From NCBI GenBank assembly GCA_037367355.1, contig CM074703.1:2852001-2916000 (forward strand): a stretch of 64,000 nucleotides of DNA, in the 5' to 3' direction. A model generated the notes under the pieces. That model made no database searches. It had not been told where the DNA came from and was given only the letters and a program-made list of their open reading frames with translations. Source of the DNA: Neoscytalidium dimidiatum (Eukaryota; Ascomycota; Dothideomycetes; Botryosphaeriales; Botryosphaeriaceae). Below, one piece after another: positions 33,076-42,852 of this stretch. Numbering within the stretch: position 1 is the stretch's first letter; each line of letters opens with the position of its first letter. Made by a program: the position numbers and the translations under genes.

Positions 33076-34233
33076 GGCATGGCTCTTGAGGATGAAATGA
33101 GTGGCGGTGATCCTTGATGCGGGGTAGAAAAGTATGAAGCTTCGAGACAGGAGAGATAAGCGTTTCAGGCCATTACGTCATCAGTCTGCGCACCAAGAAT
33201 TATTTAAATTATGTACTCACCCCTACTCTATGTTGCAATACATGCGAAGAGAAGAGCATCGCAAGGCCAACTGGGAAACGTGAAGTAACAGAGGCTAAAC
33301 TTCACGTTACCAGGATGACCCAAACAGACATATTTGACTTAGTTTAGGTATGCTTTTAAATGTTCAGTTGAACTTAACTTGCAATCTAGTTGTGAAAGCA
33401 AGTCAAGCACTCAAAGATTTCTTCTGTTTTTGGATTTTCAATCTCCGTTCCATATTTCGCTTCATGGACGGCAAATCTTCCAGCTCTAACAGCAAAGAAG
33501 AAAGAACTTTGAGTAAGAAAGACTTAAGAGAGTGTTGTCTCTCCACTCGATTTGTGTTGGAGCAAAAACTCGTATGCATCTGTATTCGTTGTCTGTCTCT
33601 TCGTTTGGAAAAGAGCGAAGGAGCTAAACTACCCAGCGGCGCTAGCGCCGCGCTAAGCGTACCTGCCATAACAATTTGGCATGGGGCACATATATCCAAT
33701 GTATTCTCCTGAAGTGGATAACATTTTGACGTTAAGGAAGAGTACATAGTATTCTGCTTCTTGATTCCTTGTTCGAATCACCGTTACCCTACGGGAAAGT
33801 TCGGAGAAAGGGTGAAATACCGTTCTACGCATTCTAAAACATCAACAAGAAAGGGAAGTTTATCCTTATGCAACTAGAGAGGAGGCTAAGTTTTACTACA
33901 AAAATACCATCCTGGTCCTCCGGCTGAAGTTCTAGTACGTAATCCAAAATAAATACTTGAGATTTCCCGCTCGGTCATCGAACTTAAGTCAACCGAGCGG
34001 AAGTACCCAAACTATTCATTCATCCACAGCCAACCATATATTGCCAAACCGTAACGTTATACCGGGCATCACAACCAGTTCGGCAAGGCGAGGGACGGGA
34101 TCGACATACCCGCTTAATCTCTCCATATCCCACATTCAACTTCCCTACCGAACGCTGACTGATTAAAAACATTATCTCCCTCGCCCCTCCTGCGTCCCTT
34201 CTAAAACTATCTTGCTACGTCCGTGTCTCTAGA
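33076..34233. other. AT-rich gene-free stretch
   Basis: 1.16 kb, markedly AT-richer than the surrounding genes. Short open frames on both strands show no family resemblance. It could hold decayed sequence, including the lost 5' part of the following pseudogene, but nothing can be recognised. Confidence 0.5.
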
Positions 34234-35234
34234 ATGACTGCCAACGAAACGTCTCTCCCGGACGGTGGCAAAGGCCCTGGTTCGCCGACCTGCTTCGCGC
34301 CGCGGCGCGGAACGCCTCGATCCGCATCTTCTTCTCCGCCGCGCCGACGGGTCTGCGCGTCTCGCACGGTGCCGTCGCGGGCGTGGTCGTCTCACAAGAA
34401 GAGAGTGAGGAGGAGGAGGAAACCTGCCGGGGCGAAGGCGAAGGGGAATTGGTCGGGCTGTCATAGCGTCGCGTGGGATGCGGATGCGCCTAGGGATGGC
34501 GGCGATCGCGTGGTGACGAATGAGTTTATGAAGAGCGGGTATCCGCTCGGGGTGATGGTGAATGCGGAGGGGCGGAGGTTCGTGGATGAGGGGGTGGATT
34601 TCAGGAATTTTACGTACGCGCGGTTTGGGAGGGCGATGCTAGGGCAGCCGGAGGTGGTGGCGTTTCAGGTGTGAGATGCGGATGGGGCAGCGTTGTTGTG
34701 GGAGAAGGAGTACAAGCCGGAGGTGGTGAGGAGGATTGAGGCGGGGAGCGTGGAGGAGGAGTTGGCGGGGAAGTTGGCGCAGGTGGGGTTGAAGAGGCCG
34801 AAGGAGTTTGTGAGGACGGTGGAGAGGTCTAATGAGGCTGCGAGGGAGCATACGAAGAAGCATTCGGAGATGTCGTTCGATCCGGCGGTCAAAGATGGCG
34901 CGGCGACGGAGCCAAGCATGCTGGATTTTCCTAAGTCAAACCCCAGTGGGCTCTGCCGATTGAGAAACCCCCGTTCCTGGCTGTCAAGGTTGGGCGCGGG
35001 ATCACCTTCACTTTCGGAGGACTTGCTGTGGATCCGGAGACTGCTGCGGTTATGTCAGAAGCCAGTAGGAAGCCGATCGAAGGCCTTTATGCTGTAGGTG
35101 AAATGTTGGGGGGATTGTACTATGGCAACTATCCGGGAGGCAGTGGCTTGACCGCAGGAACAGTTTGGGGAAGGAGAGCAGGCGAGGATGCGGCAAAAAG
35201 AGCGGAAAGGAAGAAAGATTCGGCGAATTTATAG
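34234..35234 (+). pseudogene. Decayed FAD-dependent dehydrogenase (tricarballylate dehydrogenase/FAD_binding_2 type)
   Basis: Pieces of one flavoprotein are read in order but in different frames: LPDGGKG; WFADLLRAAARNASIRIFF; GNWSGCHSVAWDADAPRDGGD; GYPLGVMVNAEGRRFVDEG with the following NFTYARFGR; and the C-terminal GITFTFGGLAVDPETAAV and YGNYPGGSGLTAGTVWGRRAG. These match the FAD_binding_2 (fumarate reductase/TcuA-like) pattern. The breaks are: no N-terminal FAD-binding GxGxxG region; a frame change near 34278; a missing middle segment near 34400-34440; an in-frame TGA at 34672-34674 where relatives have Trp; and another frame change near 34935-34950. No combination of GT-AG introns repairs these, so the gene is broken. 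Confidence 0.85.
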
Positions 35235-35734
35235 ATGGCGTGGATAAGCGCGAAGATACTGCACACTATGTAGCCCAGGAGGCATATATCGGACAAATAA
35301 TGGATTGTGGTCGTCGGCGTTAGTCCCCTGCTTCATCTATTTTATTACAGGGAAGTATTCAACTAGGCAACATCGTGTGTCGGACTAGCCACATCAGGAA
35401 TTTTCAGGACCACCTCCCTGGTCCCAAAAACTTTGGGAGGTTTAGTCAATCGACATAGTCCCACGATCGTAAAGTTTGGCGGTTTCATCTTAGATCTACG
35501 AGGAGCATCATGATGGGACTGGGATTTAAGGGCCGGGGTCATTACAAAGAAAGACTGTCAGCACTCTCGAGGGACCAATATCGGCCTGAAAGGTTTTAAT
35601 TCTTATACACACATCCTTTGAGATGGAACCGAAAGAAAGCCAGCCGGTGGCTCAGCAACAGCAGAATATTGACGAAGTATGTACAAGAGAAGGTAGACAC
35701 GCATTTGAATAGCCAGGACGAAGAAAAAAAATAA
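35235..35734. other. Intergenic region between convergent genes
   Basis: 500 bp between the pseudogene and the 3' end of the GH16 gene. No gene is recognised. Confidence 0.6.
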
Positions 35735-36916
35735 TTATCGATACCCAGCCGTCAGATTAAGCTCCTTGAACACCGAGATGGAATTGACCTCCCAGTACGC
35801 CTCGGTGAATGCCTGCGGATTCGCCCCCACGTACGTCGCACACGAATCCACCGCGTTCCTGCCATAATAGTAGGGGCAGCTGCCGGTCGGGTACTGCGTG
35901 CCGGCCCAATCGCCGCAGAAGGTCGTGTCGAAAATCAGCCGGTGGTTCTTGAAGCGCTGATCGATGTTGCAGCCATGCTTGCTGCCATAGAAGGCGGCCT
36001 GCGGAATCCCGAAGGTCGACACGTCCGGGTTGTCGCGCGTGCCGGCGACCGCGGTCGCGACCTCGGCGGGGATGGCGTCGCGCGGGAAGAACCAGACCTT
36101 GAGGAAGTTGCTCGTCCATTGCAGGGCGTAGACGCCGCCGCCGTTGGCGTTGAAGGCGTCGCCGTAGCTGTTGGGCACCGTCCCGTTCACGTAGCATCCC
36201 GTGGTCGTGTAGTTAGTCGAGCATTCGCCGGAGGGCACTCTGTAGCCATAGCGGCTCCAAGTCCTGTTCTTGGGGTCGTGGACGGAAGATAGGGCGGAGC
36301 CGGGGGGCGTGACGACGGTGCAGTTGTCGGAGGTGTGCAGGGTGATCTGGTTGTTGGGGTGCAGGTTGGTGCCCTCGATGATGTCGATCTCGCCGCTGTA
36401 CGGCCACGCACCGGACCCCAGCGTCCAGAAGGCCGGCCACACGCCGCACGCCTGGCCCGGCATGTGCGCGATGTCGGCTAGGATGAGGCCATGCGTCCAC
36501 TCGCGCTTGCTCTCCAGCCGGATGCTGGGCCTTCCCCAGTCGCGGCCGAGGGTGTAGTTATGCGTCGTGTCGACGCCCCATCGCGGCGTTCCGTACGCGC
36601 CGAATTGGATCAGACCGCTGGTCAGCGCGACCGTCTCGTTGACGTAGTTGACGAAGCCGTTGGTCGGATCCGAGCGGTTGAGCCCTGGGTTGGAAAAGTA
36701 CTCCTGAGAGGTCACGAAGTCGAAGTTGTCGAAGAAAGATGAGCCGAGCCACCATGCGTCACGCGTGTACTGATAGTTGTTGCTTTCGACCTCGATACTA
36801 ATCGAGGCAGAGGCTGAGCTCCATGTAGGGAAATCTCCTATCGACTTGGCAGCGGCAGCTAAGAAAAAGACGGGCAGTAGAGCGGTAGCGCTCCTTAAAT
36901 TTTTAAAGGAGGACAT
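35735..36916 (-). CDS. Secreted glycoside hydrolase family 16 endo-beta-1,3(4)-glucanase
   Basis: An intron-free gene of 393 residues. The N-terminus has a signal peptide (hydrophobic core LLPVFFLAAAA, cleavage probably before about residue 25). The fold is GH16: YTRDAWWLGSSFFDNFDFVTS, a SIRLESKREWTHGLILADIAHMP block, then CGVWPAFWTLGSGAWPYSGEIDIIEG with the catalytic ExDxxE as Glu176, Asp178 and Glu181 (nucleophile and acid/base). The C-terminal part has CNIDQRFKNHRLIFDTTFCGDWAG and CPYYYGRNAVDSCATYVG. Several N-glycosylation sequons (NRS, NET, NYT, NCT, NRT) fit secretion. There is no GPI-anchor signal. The likely substrates are laminarin-type or mixed-linkage beta-glucans in cell walls. 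Confidence 0.93.
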   Translation of the reverse strand: MSSFKNLRSATALLPVFFLAAAAKSIGDFPTWSSASASISIEVESNNYQYTRDAWWLGSSFFDNFDFVTSQEYFSNPGLNRSDPTNGFVNYVNETVALTSGLIQFGAYGTPRWGVDTTHNYTLGRDWGRPSIRLESKREWTHGLILADIAHMPGQACGVWPAFWTLGSGAWPYSGEIDIIEGTNLHPNNQITLHTSDNCTVVTPPGSALSSVHDPKNRTWSRYGYRVPSGECSTNYTTTGCYVNGTVPNSYGDAFNANGGGVYALQWTSNFLKVWFFPRDAIPAEVATAVAGTRDNPDVSTFGIPQAAFYGSKHGCNIDQRFKNHRLIFDTTFCGDWAGTQYPTGSCPYYYGRNAVDSCATYVGANPQAFTEAYWEVNSISVFKELNLTAGYR

Positions 36917-37847
36917 TTCGGAAAGCAGCGGCAGACGAAACGAGCGTGGGGGGAAAAGATGGACGAGAATTTTTGTAAGCTGGGCGTTTGAAACCCTAAA
37001 TGCCGTCGACCATTGGTTGCGGCCGAGTTCGATGCAGCCGTAGGAAAAAGGAAAGTTGCTATGGAAGGAGTGAAAGTGTGATGGTGAAGTGGGAGTGAGT
37101 AGGGCAAGCTCCCTTCTTATCAGGGTCTGGGCGAAACGCCAGTAAAGCTTAAACGAACAGGGCGTCCAAAAGATTGCCTACATCGGCATGCGCAGGAAAT
37201 CCACTGAGTAAGCTGAACACAAAATAAATACGATGCATTAACGATCCAATCAACGGCGCTCGCCAAAGAAGCCCGGACGAGTCGCCGCAAGCCGTGTGCA
37301 ACCACTCTGCATATCACGGGCGGAACAAGGCCATAGCCTGAAATATTGCGTGCACTGTTATGACGGCGCGGAAGATCTGAATCACGCATTCCAGTGGGAG
37401 TCTACATGACTTTTAGCGTTCTCGGTTGGTAGAATGCTTCAGCCGAAGTTGTGTAGTCTGTGTTGCGGAAACAAGGGCGCCCTGGAGCAGCGGAACCCCC
37501 TCTCATTCAACACAGGTGAAGGATAATTTTCATCATGCATTTCGGCAAAGCATTCCCTCTAGATCGTTGCGACTGCAAGACATTAGTCCAGTCTATGCCA
37601 AGATACTGTGGTTTCTTCGTCGAAGGTTGCTGATTGCGAACATATCTGACATGATTAATAAGCGGGAAAGTAATCATTGATCCGGGTCAACCGGAGGGAA
37701 AGAAATATGTGTTCTTTGCACGAGAGTATATAGTGGGTTTTCTTTAACGTCAACGACTGCACCGGGCTTTCGGGCGCATGGGTCTAGAGATTGTTAATGG
37801 CGTGTTGCGAAGCTGAATTCTCCCCTTCAAAGTACTGAGGATTGTCT
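36917..37847. other. Intergenic region, no gene seen
   Basis: 931 bp between the GH16 start and the 3' end of the first small zinc-protein gene. It contains the GH16 promoter; nothing else is recognised. Confidence 0.55.
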
Positions 37848-38374
37848 TCATCTGATGACGAGTCCAGAATACACCGTTCTGGACCTCTTCGCCGAAGACG
37901 CCTCTTTATGGAAACCCGTCCTGCACCCAGCTGCATCCGCATAGCCTCCGCAGCAACTCCAAAAGAAGCCTTCAGGAAATTCCTCCCTGCTCTCGTCCGA
38001 GTCGATCACGCCAGAGATCTCCTCATCCGTGTCTGCCCAAACGTTGAAGCTCCAGTCGATCTTACATTCGCCTGGATCACGTGTCAGAGGGCGCAGAGAA
38101 ATGACCCTGTAGGGTGCCAACCGGTGTGCCAAGAGCACTTGTTATGCCCGTTGAGCGTGACATCGAATTCATCGTTGCACTGCACGCAAGTCTCATACCG
38201 ATTTCGTTTGCCCGTCGATGAGCTGCTCCGCTGGCTGCTGTCCGTGCTCGCCGGAACCAGAAGCTCTTTTTCGACGAGCGCGCGGCCGTGAGCATCGGCA
38301 ACGACACTTTCCAAGGTCCGTCGGAGGCGGTCGATGTCGGCAGAATGGATTGCTTTCAAAACGGGTGATGACAT
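37848..38374 (-). CDS. Small CHORD-like zinc-binding protein, array copy A
   Basis: Two exons (38374-38122 and 38071-37848; intron 50 bp with a CTGAC branch point) give 158 residues. Residues 1-45 form a predicted helical domain (DIDRLRRTLESVVADAHG, then VEKELL). A Ser-rich linker ends in the basic KRNRYETC. The putative zinc ligands are Cys63, Cys66, Cys80, His83, Cys124, Cys125, Cys134 and His139, with the frames CVQCNDEFDV, CSWHTG, FPEGFFWSCC and GCRTGFH. The spacing matches CHORD domains (CxWH, WSCC, GCx4H), but the first pair is CxxC where CHORD usually has Cx4C. The WADTDEEISGVIDSDESREEF segment between ligand groups is shared with the other copies. The function is unknown. Confidence 0.82.
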
Positions 38375-38557
38375 GGTGGTTCAGATATTTGCTGATGAAA
38401 GGAAAGGTTGGCCGTGACGACGTTTGCCGCGTTTCAGTACGTTCGCGTTCGCCCGCTCGCGTGTTACCGGGCCGACGTGGTTGTTATCGGATAGCCTGTT
38501 CGGGAACTCCGTTGAAGATGTCACTTTCGAGGAGAGCAGCCCACAGCTTCAGGACGC

Positions 38558-39083
38558 TCATGATCGCGGTCTCTTCTGGGACGACGTGCAAGGCTTGTGA
38601 GACCCGACCATGCAGCCCTCGGCGTCACCTGGGCCATTGCAGCAGGTCCATCTGAAACCCTCGGGGAATTGGTCTCTATTCTCCTTCGTGTCGACGTTCT
38701 CGCCTGTTTCGCACCAGAATCCGTCTTCCCAGCAGACTCGCAAGCATCCTTCGAATGTATTAGCTGCCGAACGTTATCAAGTCGATAGAATGTGGAGCGG
38801 AAATACCGGTATGCCAGGCGCATTGGTCCGCTCCATTAGCGGCGATGTCGAATTCCCGGTCGCACTGCTCGCACATTTCTGTCCTTTTACGTTTTGGCGT
38901 TTTGGGACCGTCAGCGATGGTGTGGTCGATCTTCGCGTCATTTTCACTGCTTTCCAGCATCATGAGCTCGTCTTCGACCAGTTCCCGTCCATGTTCGCTC
39001 TCAAGCACCGTCAGCAGTACGAATTGCAGACGTTCCAGATTTGCGGCCAGAGCCGCCTTGAGGGCAGGGTCAGTGTCGTTCAT
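38558..39083 (-). CDS. Small CHORD-like zinc-binding protein, array copy B
   Basis: Two exons (39083-38807, 38748-38558; intron 58 bp) give 155 residues. The putative ligands are Cys71, Cys74, Cys88, His91, Cys128, Cys129, Cys138 and His143 (CEQCDREFDI, CAWHTG, FPEGFRWTCC, GCMVGSH). The N-terminal helical part reads LERLQFVLLTVLESEHGREL, like copies A and C. The inter-ligand segment has diverged most here: the WADxDE acidic block is replaced by CWEDGFWCETGENVDTKENR with two additional Cys. A longer in-frame upstream start exists at 39161, but the chosen ATG aligns with the other copies. All eight ligands are kept despite strong divergence, which argues for a working protein. Confidence 0.78.
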
Positions 39084-39267
39084 AGTGATGATGTTGAAGA
39101 AGAAAGGGATGCAGAGTTGCCATGTCGGAAAAGCGGTGGTCTTTTCGCGCACTGGTCGCACATGTTGTCGGGCCGACGAATGGGCTATTTTTGGGATGCC
39201 AATCTAGGAAATTGGTTCTATTGATTGGTGACGTCGATGTAGGTCGACGAGGAGTGATGAGTAATGG

Positions 39268-39814
39268 CTAGATGCGATACTTCTTGACATGAGATACACT
39301 CGAAGTATGTTCGGTGACTTTGCAGCCTTTGGCGGTTCCGTCCTTGTTGCAGCAGGTCCACACGAAGCCCTCCGGAAAATCCTTTCTCATCTCCTCACTG
39401 TCAATTGTGCCGTGACAGTCCTCGTCATGGTCGGCCCAGAAGTCGCCCTCGAAATAAGGCTCCATTTCCCCTTAGTCGCCCCTTTCTTAGCTTCCGGGGC
39501 AAAGAGCGATGCTCATCGCGGTTGAGTGTGGAAAACTTACCGCTGTGCCAGACGCAGGCATCTTCGGCATTTTTTGTGATATCGAATTCTTCCTTGCACT
39601 GTCGGCAGGTCTCATATCGCTTCCGCTTGCTTGGAGTAGCTACAGATGGGGAGTCGTTTCCGCGGTCGTTGACCGCCGTGCCCTCCGGCAGCAGAAGCTC
39701 ATTCTCGACTATCGCGCGTCCACTTTCGTTCTCCAGCACGGCCAGCAACGTCTTGCGCAGCCGGTCGGCACTCGCAGAGTTGATCGCATCCACGAGCGAA
39801 TCAATCGGCGCCAT
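39268..39814 (-). CDS. Small CHORD-like zinc-binding protein, array copy C
   Basis: Two exons (39814-39541, 39470-39268; intron 70 bp, donor GTAAGT) give 158 residues. The putative ligands are Cys70, Cys73, Cys87, His90, Cys131, Cys132, Cys141 and His146 (CRQCKEEFDITKN, CVWHSG, FPEGFVWTCC, GCKVTEH). The N-terminal helices read ADRLRKTLLAVLENESGRAI with VENELLL. The central block FWADHDEDCHGTIDSEEMRKDF is the clearest version of the family motif. The basic C-terminus ends VKKYRI, like copy E. A longer start at 39895 is possible but would add residues absent from the other copies. Confidence 0.83.
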
Positions 39815-39990
39815 TGTCGTTGCAAGCAATTGAGCAAGAAGGGTGCGTTTCGGCAGCTTCGACGCGTCTTCTCTGAAATTCACACGCGTCGGCAACCCCG
39901 CAACGCGTCAGTCGCCGCGCTGACCGACCGACCAACCAACGATCCAAGCTGCCCGATAGCCAAATCCGGTAATTACCTCACCTACCTACC

Positions 39991-40609
39991 CTACATCTCC
40001 ATCTCCATCGCCTCTCCCGCCTGACAAACCCTCTTCTCCGCATACCCCTCCATCTCCGCATGATGCCCGCTCTGACACCCCGCGCCCCTCACATCCCCGG
40101 ACATCCCGCAACAACTCCACACATACCTCTCCGGAAACCGCTCCCTCATAACCACCGAATCGATCGGGCCGTCGCGCTCCTCACGATGATACTTCCACCG
40201 CCCACTAGCCCAATCGACGTCCAGCGTCCCTAATCCTATTCAGCATCGCAAACCAAAACCAAAAAAAAAAAAAAAAATTCAATCGGAAAAAGAGCAAAAG
40301 TGGGCGCAGCAACTCACCACCATGCCACCGACACGCCCCGCCCTCGTTCTTGGTGACGTCGTACTCGCGCCCGCACCGCGCGCACGTCTCGTACCGCCGC
40401 CGCTTCGTCGACGAGCTGCGCGCCCCGGCCGCGTCGCGACGCGGCTCCGCCAGCGTCAGCCGCTCGAACGTCGACTGCACCAGGAATTCCTGCTCGACCG
40501 CTTCGCGGCAGCCGGGCGTCGACGCGAGCCGCAGGAGCGCTTCGCGGAGGATGTCGGGGCTCGCCGCGAGGATGGCGTCGGTGAGGAGGTTCGGTGACGG
40601 TGAGGACAT
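39991..40609 (-). CDS. Small CHORD-like zinc-binding protein, array copy D
   Basis: Two exons (40609-40318, 40229-39991; intron 88 bp) give 176 residues. The putative ligands are Cys76, Cys79, Cys93, His96, Cys137, Cys138, Cys149 and His154 (CARCGREYDVTKN, CRWHGG, FPERYVWSCC, GCQSGHH). The linker before the first ligand is Arg/Ser-rich. The spliced product depends on the acceptor after GGATTAG; the nearer AG would break the frame. The intron contains a T17 run on the coding strand. The coding sequence is GC-richer than copies A-C. The last residues are Met/Glu-rich. The promoter side faces the NACHT-ankyrin relic. Confidence 0.8.
40261..40277 (+). repeat. A17 homopolymer in the intron of array copy D
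   Basis: Seventeen consecutive A on the plus strand (T on the gene's strand) just upstream of the branch-point region of the copy D intron. It is a likely site of length variation. Confidence 0.95.
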
Positions 40610-40789
40610 TCTTTTTGAGATTGCGGTTTTGGGGAGTGGTGTGGGAGGGAGTGGTGATGCGATTGGGTGCTGGTGGTTTTGGTGGTACGATGGATCGGGG
40701 CCCGCGTCTTGAAACGGTGCCGGGGGGTTGCCGGGTCAACGCGCGGTGGTCGCGAGATATGGCGGAAACTTCGTGTCGTGCGCTACGCA

Positions 40790-42680
40790 AGCCGTGCAGA
40801 CGAAGCAAACGGTTTATTTGCCTCTTTCTTGAAGAGGTCTCCTACAATACCCTTGCTGGCTTTTCTCGAGCAATGCGGGCAGCGCTCTTTGATGTTCCCC
40901 GTTGTTGTACACATTCATTACAAATGCTCATCCGTGCCTCTCATTCCCGACCTGAAAAGAACCCTGTTCGAGTTTATAAAGGATGGTTCGTTCCCGGGCG
41001 AATTGTGGATATTCGCAGACGCCCTGGATGAAGCTGGCAGTGAATCTGCTCACGAATTGACGGAAACCTTCGAAAAGTTTGGTCTCAAGTGATTGCACAC
41101 CGACCAGAATCTGTCTCTCCTATCGACATTGCCCCATACTTAAAGAGCACACCGAGTTGAAGCTTTGCGTGGAAGGCAATAACAAGAGAGACATCACCAA
41201 GTTTGCGAAGCAGAAGATCCAGCCTCATCCGCATCATTTGGACGAAAAGAACTTGAAAAATTGCTCAGTGCTATCACCGAAAAATCTCAAGGCATTTTTC
41301 TGTGGGTAGAGCTTGTGATTAAATGCGTGAGCAAGGACTTCTCGGACAGACTCCAAGTCATTCTACAATGTCTTGAAGAGTATCCAGATGAACTTGAGTT
41401 AATTTACGAAGAACGGCTCAAAAGTATGTTGGCGACCCGATGAGAGAAGGAGCAGTCACGGAATCTTCTGCAAACGGATACGATACGGTTCCTTCTCGGC
41501 TCGAATGACGTCGACCCGAATGCAGTACACATGAGGATGAACAGCGCCCTGCGTTACGCCGTCATGTCTTCCGATCCTACGCTTGAATGTCCTCTGTTTC
41601 CATCTATTGGTCTCACACAAGGAAACTTGTGGAAACGAGCGATGAATGAGACAGCCACTTCACTCCTTGTTGCATGGGGAGATATTGATATCAATAAGAG
41701 TAATGGTGATGGAGAATATCCGCTGACAATCGCTGCTGGTACTGGTCCGGAACGTACTTTACTCGAGCTCATGGCTCGAGAGGAAATTGATACCCGCGTC
41801 CAAGACGCCTTTAACTGGACTCCTTTGGATATTGCGTATAGAAAGAATTGTGGAGAGAGTCGAACTACTGCTTTCTCCGAAATATGCTCACATTGGACTC
41901 GAACGCGAGAACGGCGAACGTGCTCTAACTGTAGAGCGCGGACGTGCTCAGATTATTGAATGGATGCGGAGAAGATCAACACCAACGCTCGAAGGTCGAG
42001 AAGTTGGCTACAGTAACTATATTTACAAGCGCCGGGGGTTTCACTTATTCGACTTCAGAGTCGGGCCCCCTCTTTTACACCTGGCAGTTGAAGAAAACTT
42101 GTTAGATGTCGCAGAATGCCTATTGGCCCATAGTTGTTGCCCTAACGCTCTTGGTGACAAATATCGAGGGGCTCTCCATCACGCTGTGAAGTCTCGCAAG
42201 AAAGAGTTTATCGACCTTCTCCTAAAGTGGGGAGCAATGCTGAGCCTAAAAGACAGGTTTGTACATATTCTAATAAAAAAGGCGGCGCTCTACGGCCACC
42301 TGGGTATTGCTCAAGTTTATTGGAGAATGCGCGGACTGGCGATCTCGGAAGCTCGACCACCAGCCTGTTAGCTATCGCACAGAACGATGATCAAGAGCGA
42401 GCTCTGAACTTTTTTAGTCGGGTGTACTCATTTCACTCCACTGACGGGAAGCTCAAGTCTGCTTGAAGAGGCGGCATATGATGGTGATGTACAAATTTTC
42501 CACTGGGCATTCAAGCACACTATGGGTTACCCCGAGCTCGTGGGAAAATCCGTATGCACTGCGGCCAAAAGTGGGCATCACGACATTGCACTCTGGATCA
42601 AGAAAAATGCACAGAATCAAATGAGCAGCGAACGTTGGAAAGTCACGCTCTGGTCGAACGCGAGCGAAGAGAACTATTAG
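40790..42680 (+). pseudogene. Decayed NACHT-ankyrin (NLR/STAND-type) gene
   Basis: Pieces of a fungal NLR-like protein are read in order in several frames. These are a Walker B-like ELWIFADALDEAG (about 40999-41037); an RICLSYRHCPIL segment of the kind following NACHT Walker B; QGIFLWVELVIKCV with ECLEEYPDELELIYEER-like winged-helix sequence (about 41290-41430); then ankyrin-like repeats (YPLTIAAGTG; GPPLLHLAVEENLLDVAECLL; GALHHAVKSRKKEFIDLLLKWGA; LLEEAAYDGDVQIF; VCTAAKSGHHDIALWI) up to a stop at about 42680. Stops and frame changes occur near 41090, 41245, 41441, 41840, 42300 and 42460. The P-loop and N-terminal effector domain are absent. Some breaks could be introns, but most lack splice sites, so I call it a relic. 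Confidence 0.8.
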
Positions 42681-42852
42681 GTCCGCAGCAGCATCCGTTA
42701 TACCCGGGGCGCTCTACGGAGAACATGCTCAAGCCACGTTATATTCGCCCGCCACAAAACGAAGCCTATTATCGCTACTGAAGTACTACGGATGTACGAT
42801 GGCATGAGCCAGACAGCACGCCGCATTTCTCATCCAGCTCCCCGGGAATCCT

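Larger units (their letters stand above)
37848..40609 (-). repeat. Tandem array of four paralogous CHORD-like zinc-protein genes
   Basis: Four divergent paralogues lie head to tail on the minus strand. The gaps between genes are 183, 184 and 176 bp, so each unit is about 0.7 kb. Each has a short helical N-terminal domain, a basic linker, and one eight-ligand Cys/His domain split by a single phase-1 intron. DNA similarity between units is low enough that the array is not visible as a simple direct repeat; it shows only at the protein level. A fifth relative lies at 45500-46104 on the other strand. Confidence 0.85.

Noticed and set aside
33760..33800. GTTCGAATC resembling a tRNA T-loop
   Set aside because: The flanking bases do not form a T-arm stem and no D-arm, anticodon arm or acceptor stem could be found upstream.
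34234..34674. Treating the 146-codon frame at 34234 as an intact small gene
   Set aside because: Its second half is clearly the middle of a FAD_binding_2 protein whose continuation follows after the TGA, and its first half is out of frame with the matching segment.
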